The notes under the pieces: model-generated
Database searches by the model: none
What the model was told of the DNA's origin: nothing
Seen by the model: the letters and a program-made list of their open reading frames with translations, nothing else
Shown: piece by piece, positions 17,232 through 27,256 of the stretch
Layout: the number at the start of each line of letters is the position of its first letter
How positions within the stretch are numbered: position 1 is the stretch's first letter
Program-made: the position numbers and the translations under genes
Origin: Leucobacter sp. cx-42
GTDB lineage: Bacteria > Actinomycetota > Actinomycetes > Actinomycetales > Microbacteriaceae
NCBI RefSeq assembly: GCF_014529985.1
Contig: NZ_JACVMU010000006.1
Span: 124,001 to 188,000, forward strand
DNA: 64,000 bases
Direction: 5' to 3'

Positions 17232-18077
17232 CTATTCTGCGTCGGCGGCCGCTTTTTCAGCGAGCGCCTTGAGTTCGTGTTCTTTCTCCCATGCGTCGCG
17301 GGTGAGGCGGAACCAGAAGAACACTGCGAATCCTGCGAACACCACCCATTCGATTGCGTAGAAGAGGTTCAACCAGTTCACCTGTTCAGGTTCCGATGGG
17401 GGCACCGAGTCGATCGCATCAAGTCCAGCTGCGTCAAGCAACGGTGTGATGTCGGCGTCTGGGTGCAGCACCATGTAGCCAGCGTAAACAGGTTCGGAGA
17501 GCTCGCCCCACGTATTAATGAGGTGAGCGGGAACCATCGTGGTCATGGTGTTCGGGTCAGTGTCTGAGCCCGGACGAGCAGGAGCCTCGGCAGGCATCAT
17601 GCGGCCCTCAAGCGAGAAGACCTGCGTCGGGTCAACTTGCGAGTTCAGGATCTCGATTGCCTGTCTTGCGTCGGATGCCGTTGGCGCCCAACCGATTGCG
17701 GCCGAGAGGTTACTCGCGGGATCCTCGGTAGCAAATCGGCCAACCACCCACGCGCCTTCAACGCCAGCATTCTGACGCTTCTCGACAACGTTGAAATCAC
17801 CGGGCACCAGCGTCCCGTCGATTTCCACTACCGAGCCGGCGGCGAGCTCGTTGAGCCCCCCGCCAGGCTTGGCAAGCTCGGTCAGTGACGTGACGGTTTC
17901 GGTATCTGCGAGATCCGAAATGTCAGTGCGGATCGCACTGCCAAGCTGCCACCGACCGAGCCACGCAAATGCCGCAGCGATGACCATTACGAGCAAGAAT
18001 GCGAGGATCCACTGAGGACGCCGCATCACCTGCCCGAGTGTGGGCTCACCGAGGTATTCAGGTGTTTTGCGAGCCAC
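17232..18077 (-). CDS. SURF1 family cytochrome c oxidase assembly protein
   Basis: The 281-residue protein has the two-helix SURF1 layout. There is a membrane span at about 23-42 ending in the motif LGRWQLG, a large extracytoplasmic domain, and a second span at about 238-258 (FYAIEWVVFAGFAVFFWF). SURF1 proteins assist assembly of haem-copper oxidases. The gene sits only 4 bp after guaB3 and 1 bp before the DUF3817 gene, embedding a respiratory assembly factor in a nucleotide biosynthesis operon. Confidence 0.9.
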   Translation of the reverse strand: MARKTPEYLGEPTLGQVMRRPQWILAFLLVMVIAAAFAWLGRWQLGSAIRTDISDLADTETVTSLTELAKPGGGLNELAAGSVVEIDGTLVPGDFNVVEKRQNAGVEGAWVVGRFATEDPASNLSAAIGWAPTASDARQAIEILNSQVDPTQVFSLEGRMMPAEAPARPGSDTDPNTMTTMVPAHLINTWGELSEPVYAGYMVLHPDADITPLLDAAGLDAIDSVPPSEPEQVNWLNLFYAIEWVVFAGFAVFFWFRLTRDAWEKEHELKALAEKAAADAE

Positions 18078-18080
18078 TGT

Positions 18081-19208
18081 TTAGCGCTCTGCGTAGACGA
18101 CACCGACGCGCTGGAACTCCTTGACGTCGGAGTAGCCCGTGGTTGCCATCGAACGGCGCAATGCGCCAATGAGGTTCGAGTGACCGTCGGCACCGTGTGC
18201 CGGACCGTTGATGATCTCGGCGAAGGGTGCAATCGGCTCAACCGAGATGCGCTTGCCACGGGGCAAGTCCTCGTGGTGAGCTTCCTGGCCCCAGTGACGG
18301 CCGCGGCCCGGTGCGTCAGTTGCGCGGGCAAGAGCGCCACCGAGCATGACTGCGTCTGCGCCACATGCGATTGCCTTGACAAGGTCGCCGGAGGTGCCGA
18401 GGCCACCATCAGCGATGACGTGGACATAGCGTCCACCCGACTCGTCGAGGTAGTCAGTACGTGCGCCTGCAACATCTGCAATTGCACTTGCCATCGGTGC
18501 ACGAACACCGAGGGTTGCGCGGGTGGTCGACGATGCGCCGCCGCCGAAACCGACGAGAACGCCAGCTGCGCCGGTACGCATGAGGTGGAGTGCCGACTGG
18601 TAGGTCGCAACGCCACCAACGATGACGGGCACGTCGAGTTCGTAGATGAACTCCTTCAGGTTGAGCGGCTCGCGACCGGCAACCGACACGTGCTCTGCCG
18701 AAACCGTGTTGCCACGGATAACAAACATGTCGACGCCCGACTTTACGACGGTGTCAGCGAACTCGGCGGTGCGGTGCGGCGAAAGAGCGCCTGCCACGGT
18801 GACACCCGCATCGCGGATCTCAGCGAGGCGGTCACGGATCAGCTCAGGCTTGATGGGAGCCGAGTACATCTCGCGCATGCGATGTACTGCCTCGGTCTCG
18901 TCATCAATGCGTGCGATCTCCTCGAGCAGGGGCTCGGGGTTCTCGTGACGGGTCCAGAGGCCCTCGAGGTTCAGTACGCCGAGGCCACCCAGTCGGCCCA
19001 GTTCAATCGCCGTTGCGGGCGACATTACCGAGTCCATGGGGGCACCGAGTACGGGAATCTCGAACTGGAATGCGTCGATCGACCATGCGGTCGACACGAG
19101 CTCTGGGTCGCGCGTACGACGGGTCGGCACCACACCGATTTCGTCGAAGGTGTACACGCGACGGGCCCGCTTGCCCCGGCCGATCTCGATCTCGTTACTC
19201 ACGATCAC
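18081..19208 (-). CDS. guaB3: GuaB3 family IMP dehydrogenase-related protein
   Basis: The 375-residue TIM-barrel protein is related to IMP dehydrogenase but lacks the CBS domain pair. The phosphate-binding region GAPMDSVMSP is near 58-67, with VIADGGLGTSGDL in the second half. The actinobacterial and cyanobacterial GuaB3 group has been linked to purine nucleotide interconversion (GMP reductase activity reported for some members). This activity is not evident from sequence alone. It is 36 bp downstream of guaB on the same strand and presumably cotranscribed. Confidence 0.93.
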   Translation of the reverse strand: MIVSNEIEIGRGKRARRVYTFDEIGVVPTRRTRDPELVSTAWSIDAFQFEIPVLGAPMDSVMSPATAIELGRLGGLGVLNLEGLWTRHENPEPLLEEIARIDDETEAVHRMREMYSAPIKPELIRDRLAEIRDAGVTVAGALSPHRTAEFADTVVKSGVDMFVIRGNTVSAEHVSVAGREPLNLKEFIYELDVPVIVGGVATYQSALHLMRTGAAGVLVGFGGGASSTTRATLGVRAPMASAIADVAGARTDYLDESGGRYVHVIADGGLGTSGDLVKAIACGADAVMLGGALARATDAPGRGRHWGQEAHHEDLPRGKRISVEPIAPFAEIINGPAHGADGHSNLIGALRRSMATTGYSDVKEFQRVGVVYAER

Positions 19209-19244
19209 TCTTTCTTTCCGCGCCGCAGCGCCGGTGAAGTATTA

Positions 19245-20789
<1,545 letters not shown>

Positions 20790-20812
20790 CTAATATGCAC
20801 TCCTCACCTGTA

Positions 20813-21739
20813 TCAGTCTAAACGACTCTGGCCTGTGCTCGGCTGGGCGTCCGCCAAGGGCGTGCTTCTGGCTTTGCGAATCATGTCCGTGACCAGGAGA
20901 ACAAGCGCAATCCAGACACCGATAAAGCCAATCCAGCGTCCGAGCGACACAGATTCGTGCAGCACCAAATAGCCATACAGGAAGCCAATAATTGGCGTGA
21001 TGAACTGCAGGAAGCCGACGTAGGTGAGCGGGAGCCTGCGTGCAGACTCACCAAAGAGAATCAGCGGCGCAGCGGTGAAGACGCCACTAATCAGTACGAG
21101 CGCGAAAGTGCCAGCGCCATGCGAGAAGGCATTCAGGCCGACGGTCATTGCGAGAATGATGCCCTGCACGATACCGATGGGCGCTGAGATCACTGACTCA
21201 GCTGCGAGCCCCGTAATGCCATCGACCGACTCGATGCGCTGGTGCACAACACCATAGAGTCCGAACGACAGCGCCAGACCGAGTGCAATCCAAGGGAATT
21301 TGCCATAGGCAATTGCCGAAACAATGACGCCAACAAGCGCGATGGTAATCGCTGCCCACTGCAGCTTGTTGAGCTTTTCCCGCCAGAAGATCACACCAAA
21401 CAGCACCGTGAGGATGGGATTGATGAAGTAGCCGAGTGAGGTCTCGAGCACGTGACCGGTGACAACACCAATGACGAAAATCTGCCAGTTCGCGTACAGC
21501 AACAGCGCTGACAGCGTGTACATGCCGAGAAGCTTTGGTGTTTTGAAGATCCGCGCAAACTCTTGCCACTTTCGGGCAATCGTGACCAACACAGCGCACA
21601 CCAGGAGCGTAGACAATACGCGCCACGACACAATCTCGAGCGGTGAGACCACCGAGATGAGCGTGAAGTACAGGGGGAAGGCTCCCCACAACAGGTATGC
21701 GCCGATTCCATATGCTATTCCTCGGCGCGTCTCATTCAC
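20813..21739 (-). CDS. rarD: RarD-type EamA family transporter
   Basis: The 308-residue protein has about ten transmembrane helices formed by two EamA repeats. The N terminus (RRGIAYGIGAYLLWGAFPLYF) and the segment SWRVLSTLL near 40 identify the RarD subgroup of the drug/metabolite transporter superfamily. RarD was named for a chloramphenicol-sensitivity phenotype, but its natural substrate is unknown. It ends 68 bp before the guaB start on the same strand, so read-through into guaB is possible. Confidence 0.9.
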   Translation of the reverse strand: MNETRRGIAYGIGAYLLWGAFPLYFTLISVVSPLEIVSWRVLSTLLVCAVLVTIARKWQEFARIFKTPKLLGMYTLSALLLYANWQIFVIGVVTGHVLETSLGYFINPILTVLFGVIFWREKLNKLQWAAITIALVGVIVSAIAYGKFPWIALGLALSFGLYGVVHQRIESVDGITGLAAESVISAPIGIVQGIILAMTVGLNAFSHGAGTFALVLISGVFTAAPLILFGESARRLPLTYVGFLQFITPIIGFLYGYLVLHESVSLGRWIGFIGVWIALVLLVTDMIRKARSTPLADAQPSTGQSRLD

Positions 21740-21790
21740 TGCACCAGTCTATAGACGCTTTGAGTGTGCAGGTGTGGTGGAAAACATACA

Positions 21791-21828
21791 AAAGGCGGGG
21801 CAGTCCCACTCCGGACTGCCCCGCCTTT
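21791..21828 (-). terminator. Terminator of groES
   Basis: Perfect 16-bp arms (21791-21806 and 21813-21828) around CACTCC. The stem closes with AAA/TTT, so the minus-strand transcript ends in TTT then TGTATGTTTT. Confidence 0.8.
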
Positions 21829-21842
21829 CAGCGCGAGTGTGC

Positions 21843-22139
21843 TTAGCGCTCGATGATCGCGAGAATGTCGCGCGAGTTGAGCACGAGGTAGCTCTCGAGA
21901 CCAACCTTGATCTCGGTGCCGCCGAACTTCGCGTAGATGACCTTGTCGCCTACTGCGACGTCCATGGGGAGGCGGGTGCCTGCATCAGAAACGCGACCGG
22001 GGCCAACTGCCACGACCTCACCCTCAAGGGGCTTTTCCTTTGCACTGTCAGGGATGACAAGACCCGACGCAGTGGTCTGCTCTGCCTCGACCTGCTTGAT
22101 GACGATACGATCCTCGAGCGGCTTGATAGCAACCGACAC
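21843..22139 (-). CDS. groES: Co-chaperonin GroES
   Basis: The 98-residue lid of the GroEL chaperonin shows the conserved N terminus [19 protein letters not shown], the mobile loop [16 protein letters not shown] (about 22-37) that contacts GroEL, and the end SRDILAIIE. It is not followed by groEL: a terminator is directly downstream and rarD comes next. The partner chaperonin gene must be elsewhere. A CIRCE-like inverted repeat lies about 90 bp upstream, so heat control by HrcA is likely. Confidence 0.98.
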   Translation of the reverse strand: MSVAIKPLEDRIVIKQVEAEQTTASGLVIPDSAKEKPLEGEVVAVGPGRVSDAGTRLPMDVAVGDKVIYAKFGGTEIKVGLESYLVLNSRDILAIIER

Positions 22140-22225
22140 GGTTGACCTCTTTCTCCAATGGAAGCGTGGTTAGTACGCTGCGCGCCCCGGAAGGAGCTCG
22201 CCTGGTAATGAGTCTACGGGCCGAA

Positions 22226-22252
22226 TTGGCACTCTCGCAAGACGAGTGCCAA
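22226..22252. promoter_or_regulatory. CIRCE-like HrcA operator upstream of groES
   Basis: TTGGCACTC (22226-22234), a 9-nt spacer, then GAGTGCCAA (22244-22252). The arms are perfect, and the spacing matches the CIRCE consensus TTAGCACTC-N9-GAGTGCTAA. On the minus strand a plausible promoter overlaps its end: TTGCGA, an 18-bp spacer, then TAGACT. Confidence 0.9.
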
Positions 22253-22349
22253 TGATTCAGAGCGCGGATCGCGGACAGCGAACGACACCCCCTCGATAGA
22301 ATCGAGGATCCGCATTCCTGCACGCGCAGCATTGACCGAAAGAGATGTC

Positions 22350-23576
22350 ATGTCACACACGACTTCATCTGCCCCTGGCTGGCACGAACTGGCTGAACCT
22401 GCGGGTCTCGATCTGCTCGCGCGCATCGCAACAGCGCACTCGGCCGGCACCTCGCTCGACACCATTGGTCAGCGCCTGCGCAAGGACGGCATCGAACCGA
22501 GCATGATTGCAGCGGCGCTTACCCAGACTGACTTGCGCGCGAAGGCCGCCAGCAAGTTCGGCCCCGTTGCGTCAGCGTTACTCTTCACTCGGGCAGGCCT
22601 CGAGCAGGCGAGCCGTGCCATCGTGAGCGACCTTCATGCGGCACGCTTCGCTGTTGCAGGCTGCAACACCGTCGCAGACCTGGGCTGTGGCCTCGGCGCC
22701 GAGTCGGTGTCATTCCTGCGCGCTGGACTTGACGTGCGTGCGGTGGAGATCGATCCGCTCACTGCTGCCTTTGCCCGCCATAATCTTGCCGTGGTTGCCG
22801 CGGAACCCGGGTGCGGATCGGCAACCGTCACCGAGGCTGATGCTGAACACACGGACCTCGCCGGAATCGATGCGGTGTTCCTTGATCCTGCACGCCGCAC
22901 GGCCGGACACCGCGATACGCGTCGGGTATCGCCCGATGACTACTCCCCCTCGCTCGACTTCGCGTTTGATGCGGCACGATCCGCAGCCGCGGGCGGCGTG
23001 AAGCTCGGCCCGGGTCTCCCCCGTGAGCTCCTCCCGAACGATGCGGAGGCGCAGTGGGTGTCCGTCGACGGCGCGCTCGTTGAGACTGGCGTCTGGTTCG
23101 GCGCGGCAGCGCGGCCAGGCATCCGCCGCGCGGCAACCATCATTCACCGGGACGAAGTACATGAACTCACCGGCGCCGAGGACGCGGCTGATGCCGAGGT
23201 GCGCGAACTCGGCGAATTTATCTACGAGCCAGACGGTGCGGTGATCCGCGCTCGCCTGATCGGAACGCTTGCGACCCAGCTCCATGCCGGCATGGTGCGC
23301 GAGGGCATCGCGTACCTCACGGGTGATGCACTCGTGCCGACACCGTTCGCCACAGCGTTCCGCGTGCTGGAGGAGCTGCCAGCAGGCGAGAAACCACTTC
23401 GCAAGGAGCTCGCCGCGCGCGACATCGGCACGCTCGAAATCAAAAAGCGAGGCATCGATGTTGACCCGTCGAGCATGCGAAAGCGCTTGAAGTTGCGCGG
23501 ATCCCAGTCAGCAACGATCATTCTCACGCGCGTGGCAGACCGCCACGTTGCGCTCCTTGCGGAGCGGGTGCGCTAG
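22350..23576 (+). CDS. Class I SAM-dependent methyltransferase with THUMP-like domain
   Basis: The product is 408 residues from the ATG at 22350, which has GAAAGAG upstream. An N-terminal helical region precedes a Rossmann methyltransferase domain with VADLGCGLGAES (108-119) and the family-typical FLDPARR. A C-terminal THUMP-like domain ends with KKRGIDVDPSSMRKRLKLRG. The family is widespread next to tsaD and groES in actinobacteria. The THUMP-like part suggests an RNA (possibly tRNA) substrate, but none is established. It is divergent from groES, with the CIRCE-like element between them. Confidence 0.88.
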   Translation: MSHTTSSAPGWHELAEPAGLDLLARIATAHSAGTSLDTIGQRLRKDGIEPSMIAAALTQTDLRAKAASKFGPVASALLFTRAGLEQASRAIVSDLHAARFAVAGCNTVADLGCGLGAESVSFLRAGLDVRAVEIDPLTAAFARHNLAVVAAEPGCGSATVTEADAEHTDLAGIDAVFLDPARRTAGHRDTRRVSPDDYSPSLDFAFDAARSAAAGGVKLGPGLPRELLPNDAEAQWVSVDGALVETGVWFGAAARPGIRRAATIIHRDEVHELTGAEDAADAEVRELGEFIYEPDGAVIRARLIGTLATQLHAGMVREGIAYLTGDALVPTPFATAFRVLEELPAGEKPLRKELAARDIGTLEIKKRGIDVDPSSMRKRLKLRGSQSATIILTRVADRHVALLAERVR

Positions 23577-23601
23577 AGTTACGCAGTCGGTTTACGCAAC
23601 C

Positions 23602-24192
23602 TTACGAAGCGGACGGTTCAACGCTCATCGGCGGCGAACTTGTCAGCGCAAGCACGGCAGCACGGACCCGCGGTTCTGGCGTGATGGTATCTCGCAAGAC
23701 AGTCGACAAAATCGGCAGACCGATCAGCAGGTCGAGCAAGAGGTTTGCGTCGGTGCCAACAGGAAGCTCACCGCGCTCAACCGCGCCACCGACGATCTGC
23801 AGGCCTTGCTTGCGACGATCCGCGCCGATGCGTGCGACATACAGCTCAAGCACATCCGGGCTCACAATGAGCGCCCAGATAGACAGCCGTGCCGAGTCGC
23901 CAATTTCGCGCGGGGGCGCGTTACGCATGGTGTAGGTGACGAGGTCCTCAATGAGGTTGCCGGTGATCTCCATCGGCTCAAAGTCCGTGTAGAACTCGAG
24001 CACGTCGTAGGCAAGATCGATTTTGCTTTCCCACCGACGGTAGATCGCGCTGCGGCTGGTTTGGGCAGCATCAGCAACCCGATCGAAGCTCAGAGCTTCA
24101 AATCCTTCTTCGAGCATTACGTCGCGCGCAGCAAGCAGTGCACGCTCGGTGAGCTCCTGATCCCTGGGGCGGCCTCGTGTCATGCCACCCAT
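23602..24192 (-). CDS. TetR family transcriptional regulator
   Basis: The product is 196 residues from the ATG at 24192 (GGGGA 8 nt upstream); ATG codons at 24183 and 24201-24216 are alternatives. The N-terminal helix-turn-helix is clear (RALLAARDVMLEEG then FDRVADAAQTSRSAIYRRW). The C-terminal ligand and dimer domain (about 80-190) resembles the TetR_C_11-like AcrR group. The ligand and targets are unknown, and the gene has no cotranscribed effector on this strand. A dyad upstream (24224-24239) could be its own operator. Confidence 0.85.
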   Translation of the reverse strand: MGGMTRGRPRDQELTERALLAARDVMLEEGFEALSFDRVADAAQTSRSAIYRRWESKIDLAYDVLEFYTDFEPMEITGNLIEDLVTYTMRNAPPREIGDSARLSIWALIVSPDVLELYVARIGADRRKQGLQIVGGAVERGELPVGTDANLLLDLLIGLPILSTVLRDTITPEPRVRAAVLALTSSPPMSVEPSAS

Positions 24193-24223
24193 GTTAGCCA
24201 TCCCCGTCATGGACAATTTGACG

Positions 24224-24239
24224 CCTAATTGCCGTTAGG
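24224..24239. promoter_or_regulatory. Candidate TetR-type operator dyad
   Basis: CCTAA (24224-24228) and TTAGG (24235-24239) form perfect arms around a 6-bp centre. A second overlapping repeat is CAATT/AATTG (24214-24231). Both lie 20-50 bp upstream of the TetR gene in an AT-rich spacer, the usual site of an autoregulatory operator. Confidence 0.35.
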
Positions 24240-24454
24240 AATAGAATCCGCGCTGCCGTCCCGATTCGAAATCATTTCGATTTTCCGAAGAAACGTCTGA
24301 AGTCACAGGTTTAATCCGCGTAATTTCGCGGTTCTTACACCGATGCGACACATTCAATCCTGTATTGACTAAATGTTTTACCTTGATACAACCCTTGAGG
24401 CACGCGCGATAATCATTTCAGCGCCTTCAGCGAGTCGCCGCGTCACAATCTGAC

Positions 24455-25564
24455 TTACGAAACGCGAATTTCCGTAACGGGCAGCGTCGAATCTGCGCTG
24501 AACTTTAGTTCCGAAGGCGCGTGACCTGCCATCACCAACTGTGCGCCAAGCGACGCAATCATCGCACCGTTGTCCGTGCAGAGCGAGAGCGGCGGTACAC
24601 GCAGCTCAATGCCGGCCGCTGCGCAACGCTCGGCCGCGAGCTCGCGCACTCGAGCGTTGGCCACAACGCCACCGCCGAGGAGCAGCCGCGGCACGCCATA
24701 CTCCGTGCACGCGTCAATCGCCTTTGTAAGCAGCACATCGGCGACTGCCTCACGGAAGCTCGCCGCAACGTCGGCAACTGGCACCTCAACGCCGGCGTCT
24801 GCTTGCTGCTCCACCCAGCGGGCAACCGACGTCTTCAGACCAGAGAAGGAGAAGTCGAAGCGATGGCGCTCGAGATCTTTCTTCTTGGTGAGCCCGCGGG
24901 GGAAGCGGATCGCGTTCGGATCCCCCTGAGCAGCCACACGGTCGATCTGCGGGCCGCCTGGGTACGGCAGGCCGAGCACACGTGCCACCTTGTCGAACGC
25001 CTCGCCTGCCGCGTCATCGATCGTCTCGCCGAGCAGCTCGACGTCGCCGACCAGGTCGCGCACGAGCAACAGGGACGTATGCCCGCCTGACACGAGCAGC
25101 GCAATAGTCGGAAGCTCAAGCTCGCCAATTTTGCCCTCCATGCCGACTACGCCACGGAGGCCATCGCCCTGCAAGAGATCGGCACCAACGTGGCCCACGA
25201 GGTGGTTGACACCGTACAGCGGCTTGCCAGTCGCAACCGACAGCGCTTTGGCCGCCGAGATGCCCACCATGAGCGCGCCAGCGAGGCCAGGGCCAGCAGT
25301 CACCGCAATCGCGTCCACCTCATCGAGGGTGAGGCCCGCCTCGGTGAGCGCCTGCTCGATCGTCGGCGTCATCGATTCGAGATGAGCGCGAGCCGCAACC
25401 TCAGGCACGACGCCACCGAATCGCGCGTGCTCATCCATCGACGAGGCAATCGCGTTTGCGAGCAGGGTGCGCCCGCGCACGATGCCAACGCCGGTCTCGT
25501 CACAGCTCGTTTCGATGCCAAGGACGACGGGCTCTGCCACGTTTGCTACGCTCTCCACGCTCAT
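24455..25564 (-). CDS. tsaD: tRNA N6-adenosine threonylcarbamoyltransferase TsaD
   Basis: The 369-residue enzyme transfers the threonylcarbamoyl group to A37 of tRNAs reading ANN codons (t6A). The ASKHA fold is seen in [16 protein letters not shown] (14-29). The metal site has His121 and His125 in NHLVGH, where the commoner form is H-x-[14 protein letters not shown] and a C-terminal metal Asp in [10 protein letters not shown] follow. Its start overlaps the rimI stop by 4 bp. The t6A partners tsaB and tsaE are in the same transcript; tsaC is not in this window. Confidence 0.97.
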   Translation of the reverse strand: MSVESVANVAEPVVLGIETSCDETGVGIVRGRTLLANAIASSMDEHARFGGVVPEVAARAHLESMTPTIEQALTEAGLTLDEVDAIAVTAGPGLAGALMVGISAAKALSVATGKPLYGVNHLVGHVGADLLQGDGLRGVVGMEGKIGELELPTIALLVSGGHTSLLLVRDLVGDVELLGETIDDAAGEAFDKVARVLGLPYPGGPQIDRVAAQGDPNAIRFPRGLTKKKDLERHRFDFSFSGLKTSVARWVEQQADAGVEVPVADVAASFREAVADVLLTKAIDACTEYGVPRLLLGGGVVANARVRELAAERCAAAGIELRVPPLSLCTDNGAMIASLGAQLVMAGHAPSELKFSADSTLPVTEIRVS

Positions 25565-26040
25565 TTTCCTGTCATTTCCAGACGCATCACGATCGCGTCT
25601 ACATTGCCCGGCTGGTAGTACCCGGGGCGCACCCCGATCTGCTCGAAGCCGAGTGATTCGTATAGTTTCTGGGCGACGGAGTTGTCGCCCCGCACCTCAA
25701 GGAAGATTCGTTCAACACCGCGCCTGGTGGCTTCTGCGAGCAGTTCGGCCATGATCCGCCGCCCCTGCCCGGTACCGCGAGCTGATGCGTCAACAGCGAT
25801 GGTCTGAATATCGCCGTCGGGACCGACCGCGAGGAGGCCGCCATAGCCGTAGACGGTCTGTGCGTCGTCGACGAGCGCGAGGTAGTGGCGATACTCTGAC
25901 TCGAGTTCGTCACGCATCGCGCTCTCGCTCCAGGTCTCCCCCGCAAACGTTGCATGCTCGATGCGCATGATGCCTGGCAGATCGGCGACAGTTGCCACGC
26001 GCAGCGTCAGCTCCCCCGGTGTTGCGAGCGCCTCGGTCAC
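25561..26040 (-). CDS. rimI: Ribosomal protein S18 alanine N-acetyltransferase RimI (GNAT)
   Basis: The 159-residue GNAT protein has the acetyl-CoA loop [15 protein letters not shown] near 84-98, the motif [20 protein letters not shown], and the RimI-like end [15 protein letters not shown]. RimI acetylates N-terminal residues of ribosomal and other proteins. In actinobacteria its target range may be broader. The position between tsaB and tsaD with 4-bp overlaps on both sides supports this assignment. Confidence 0.92.
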   Translation of the reverse strand: MTEALATPGELTLRVATVADLPGIMRIEHATFAGETWSESAMRDELESEYRHYLALVDDAQTVYGYGGLLAVGPDGDIQTIAVDASARGTGQGRRIMAELLAEATRRGVERIFLEVRGDNSVAQKLYESLGFEQIGVRPGYYQPGNVDAIVMRLEMTGK

Positions 26041-26720
26041 GCAACGACCCGCTTCGGCGCCGATGGCTCCTTCACGTCAGGCGCACGGAGATACATCGCA
26101 CGCTCAGTCTCAAACGCTCCACCGCCAGCGAGCTTGCGGGCCGCGAGCTGAATGAGCGCGCGCGCAGGCACAACCGCGGGGACGACATCGTTCGGCTGTG
26201 ATACGAGGTCTGCGCGGGCGATGAGGTGCGGATCAGCGCTCCGTTCCGGCACTCCCGCCCAGTCAAGGCCGCTGTACTCGGTAATGAAGAGCTCGCGCCG
26301 CTTTGCGTCTTGCACCACGCGAACGCCGGCCTGAGCGCCAGCGCCGTCAAGTGCGGCAAGCGCAACAGCATCGTGGCTGCAGAGCGGCAGCAGCGGAACA
26401 CCACGGCCGACCGCGAACGCCTGCGCGGCCGCCATACCAACGCGCAGACCCGTGAACGGGCCAGGGCCGACGCCCATGACAACGGTGGTGACCTGCTCTG
26501 GTGAGACCCCGGCATCGGCGAAGACGGCGGCAATGAGCTCGCCGATCCGCTCAATGTGTCCGCGCGGATCTTCACTCGTCAACTCGATGATCCGCCCGTC
26601 ACCGGTGCTGAGCGCGACGCTCGTGCCGAGGGCGGTGTCGATCGCCAGCACTGCGCCGTTCTGCGGCTCAGCCTGCGCCACTTCGTGTCGCTCGACTCCA
26701 GCGATTTCCAGCGCGCTCAT
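26037..26720 (-). CDS. tsaB: t6A synthesis protein TsaB
   Basis: The 227-residue ASKHA-fold protein is the partner of TsaD in t6A formation. Typical motifs are VLAIDTALGTSVAL (about 24-37) and GVGPGPFTGLRVGMAAAQAFA (87-107). The latter Gly-rich loop and helix form the TsaB-TsaD dimer surface. It overlaps tsaE and rimI by 4 bp each. Confidence 0.94.
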   Translation of the reverse strand: MSALEIAGVERHEVAQAEPQNGAVLAIDTALGTSVALSTGDGRIIELTSEDPRGHIERIGELIAAVFADAGVSPEQVTTVVMGVGPGPFTGLRVGMAAAQAFAVGRGVPLLPLCSHDAVALAALDGAGAQAGVRVVQDAKRRELFITEYSGLDWAGVPERSADPHLIARADLVSQPNDVVPAVVPARALIQLAARKLAGGGAFETERAMYLRAPDVKEPSAPKRVVA

Positions 26721-27256
26721 GCGATTGCTCCCTCTGCCCAGCGCGGGCCGTGCCCGGTGATCGTAATGGTTCGTGCCTCGACGAGATCGTCATCGTCATC
26801 GTCATCGTCGGACCCAAGTGCGGCCGTGTTTGCACCCGGCGTGCTCCCATCGGAGGCACCACCAATCGGGCGTTCAATCACGATGTCGAGCCACGAGTCT
26901 CGCTCGCCAGCGAGCGCTGCACCCCACTCGGCAACGACGACCGAACCATCAAAATCAAGGTCAAGATCTTCAATCTCTGCGGCATCGCCAAGACGATACG
27001 CATCAACGTGCACGAGCGGTGCGCCGCCAACGAGCGACGGGTGCGTGCGGGCAATCACAAAGGTTGGACTCTGCACGGGACCGCGCACGCCAAGCCCCTC
27101 ACCGATGCCACGCGTGAGCGTCGTCTTCCCCGCGCCGAGCGGGCCGGTGAGGAGGACAAGATCTCCCGCACGCAGCACACGACCGAGCTTGATGCCGAGT
27201 TCGTGCATGTCATCGGGTTCGGGGATTTCGATTCGCTCTGAGAATTGTTCGCTCAC
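26717..27256 (-). CDS. tsaE: t6A synthesis ATPase TsaE
   Basis: The 179-residue ATPase is required for turnover of the TsaBD complex. Walker A is GPLGAGKTTLTRGIG (39-53), and the conserved SPTFVIARTH (63-72) and HVDAYRLGDAAEIEDLDL follow. The protein is longer than usual (about 150-160). The extra part near the C terminus includes a run of eight Asp residues encoded by a hexanucleotide repeat (26786-26809). It overlaps alr and tsaB by 4 bp each. Confidence 0.94.
   Translation of the reverse strand: MSEQFSERIEIPEPDDMHELGIKLGRVLRAGDLVLLTGPLGAGKTTLTRGIGEGLGVRGPVQSPTFVIARTHPSLVGGAPLVHVDAYRLGDAAEIEDLDLDFDGSVVVAEWGAALAGERDSWLDIVIERPIGGASDGSTPGANTAALGSDDDDDDDDLVEARTITITGHGPRWAEGAIA
26786..26809. 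repeat. Hexanucleotide repeat ATCGTC x4 inside tsaE
   Basis: Four exact tandem copies of ATCGTC, read as alternating GAC/GAT codons on the minus strand. They encode the Asp run of TsaE. The repeat length is a multiple of three, so slippage changes length without a frameshift. Confidence 0.9.
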
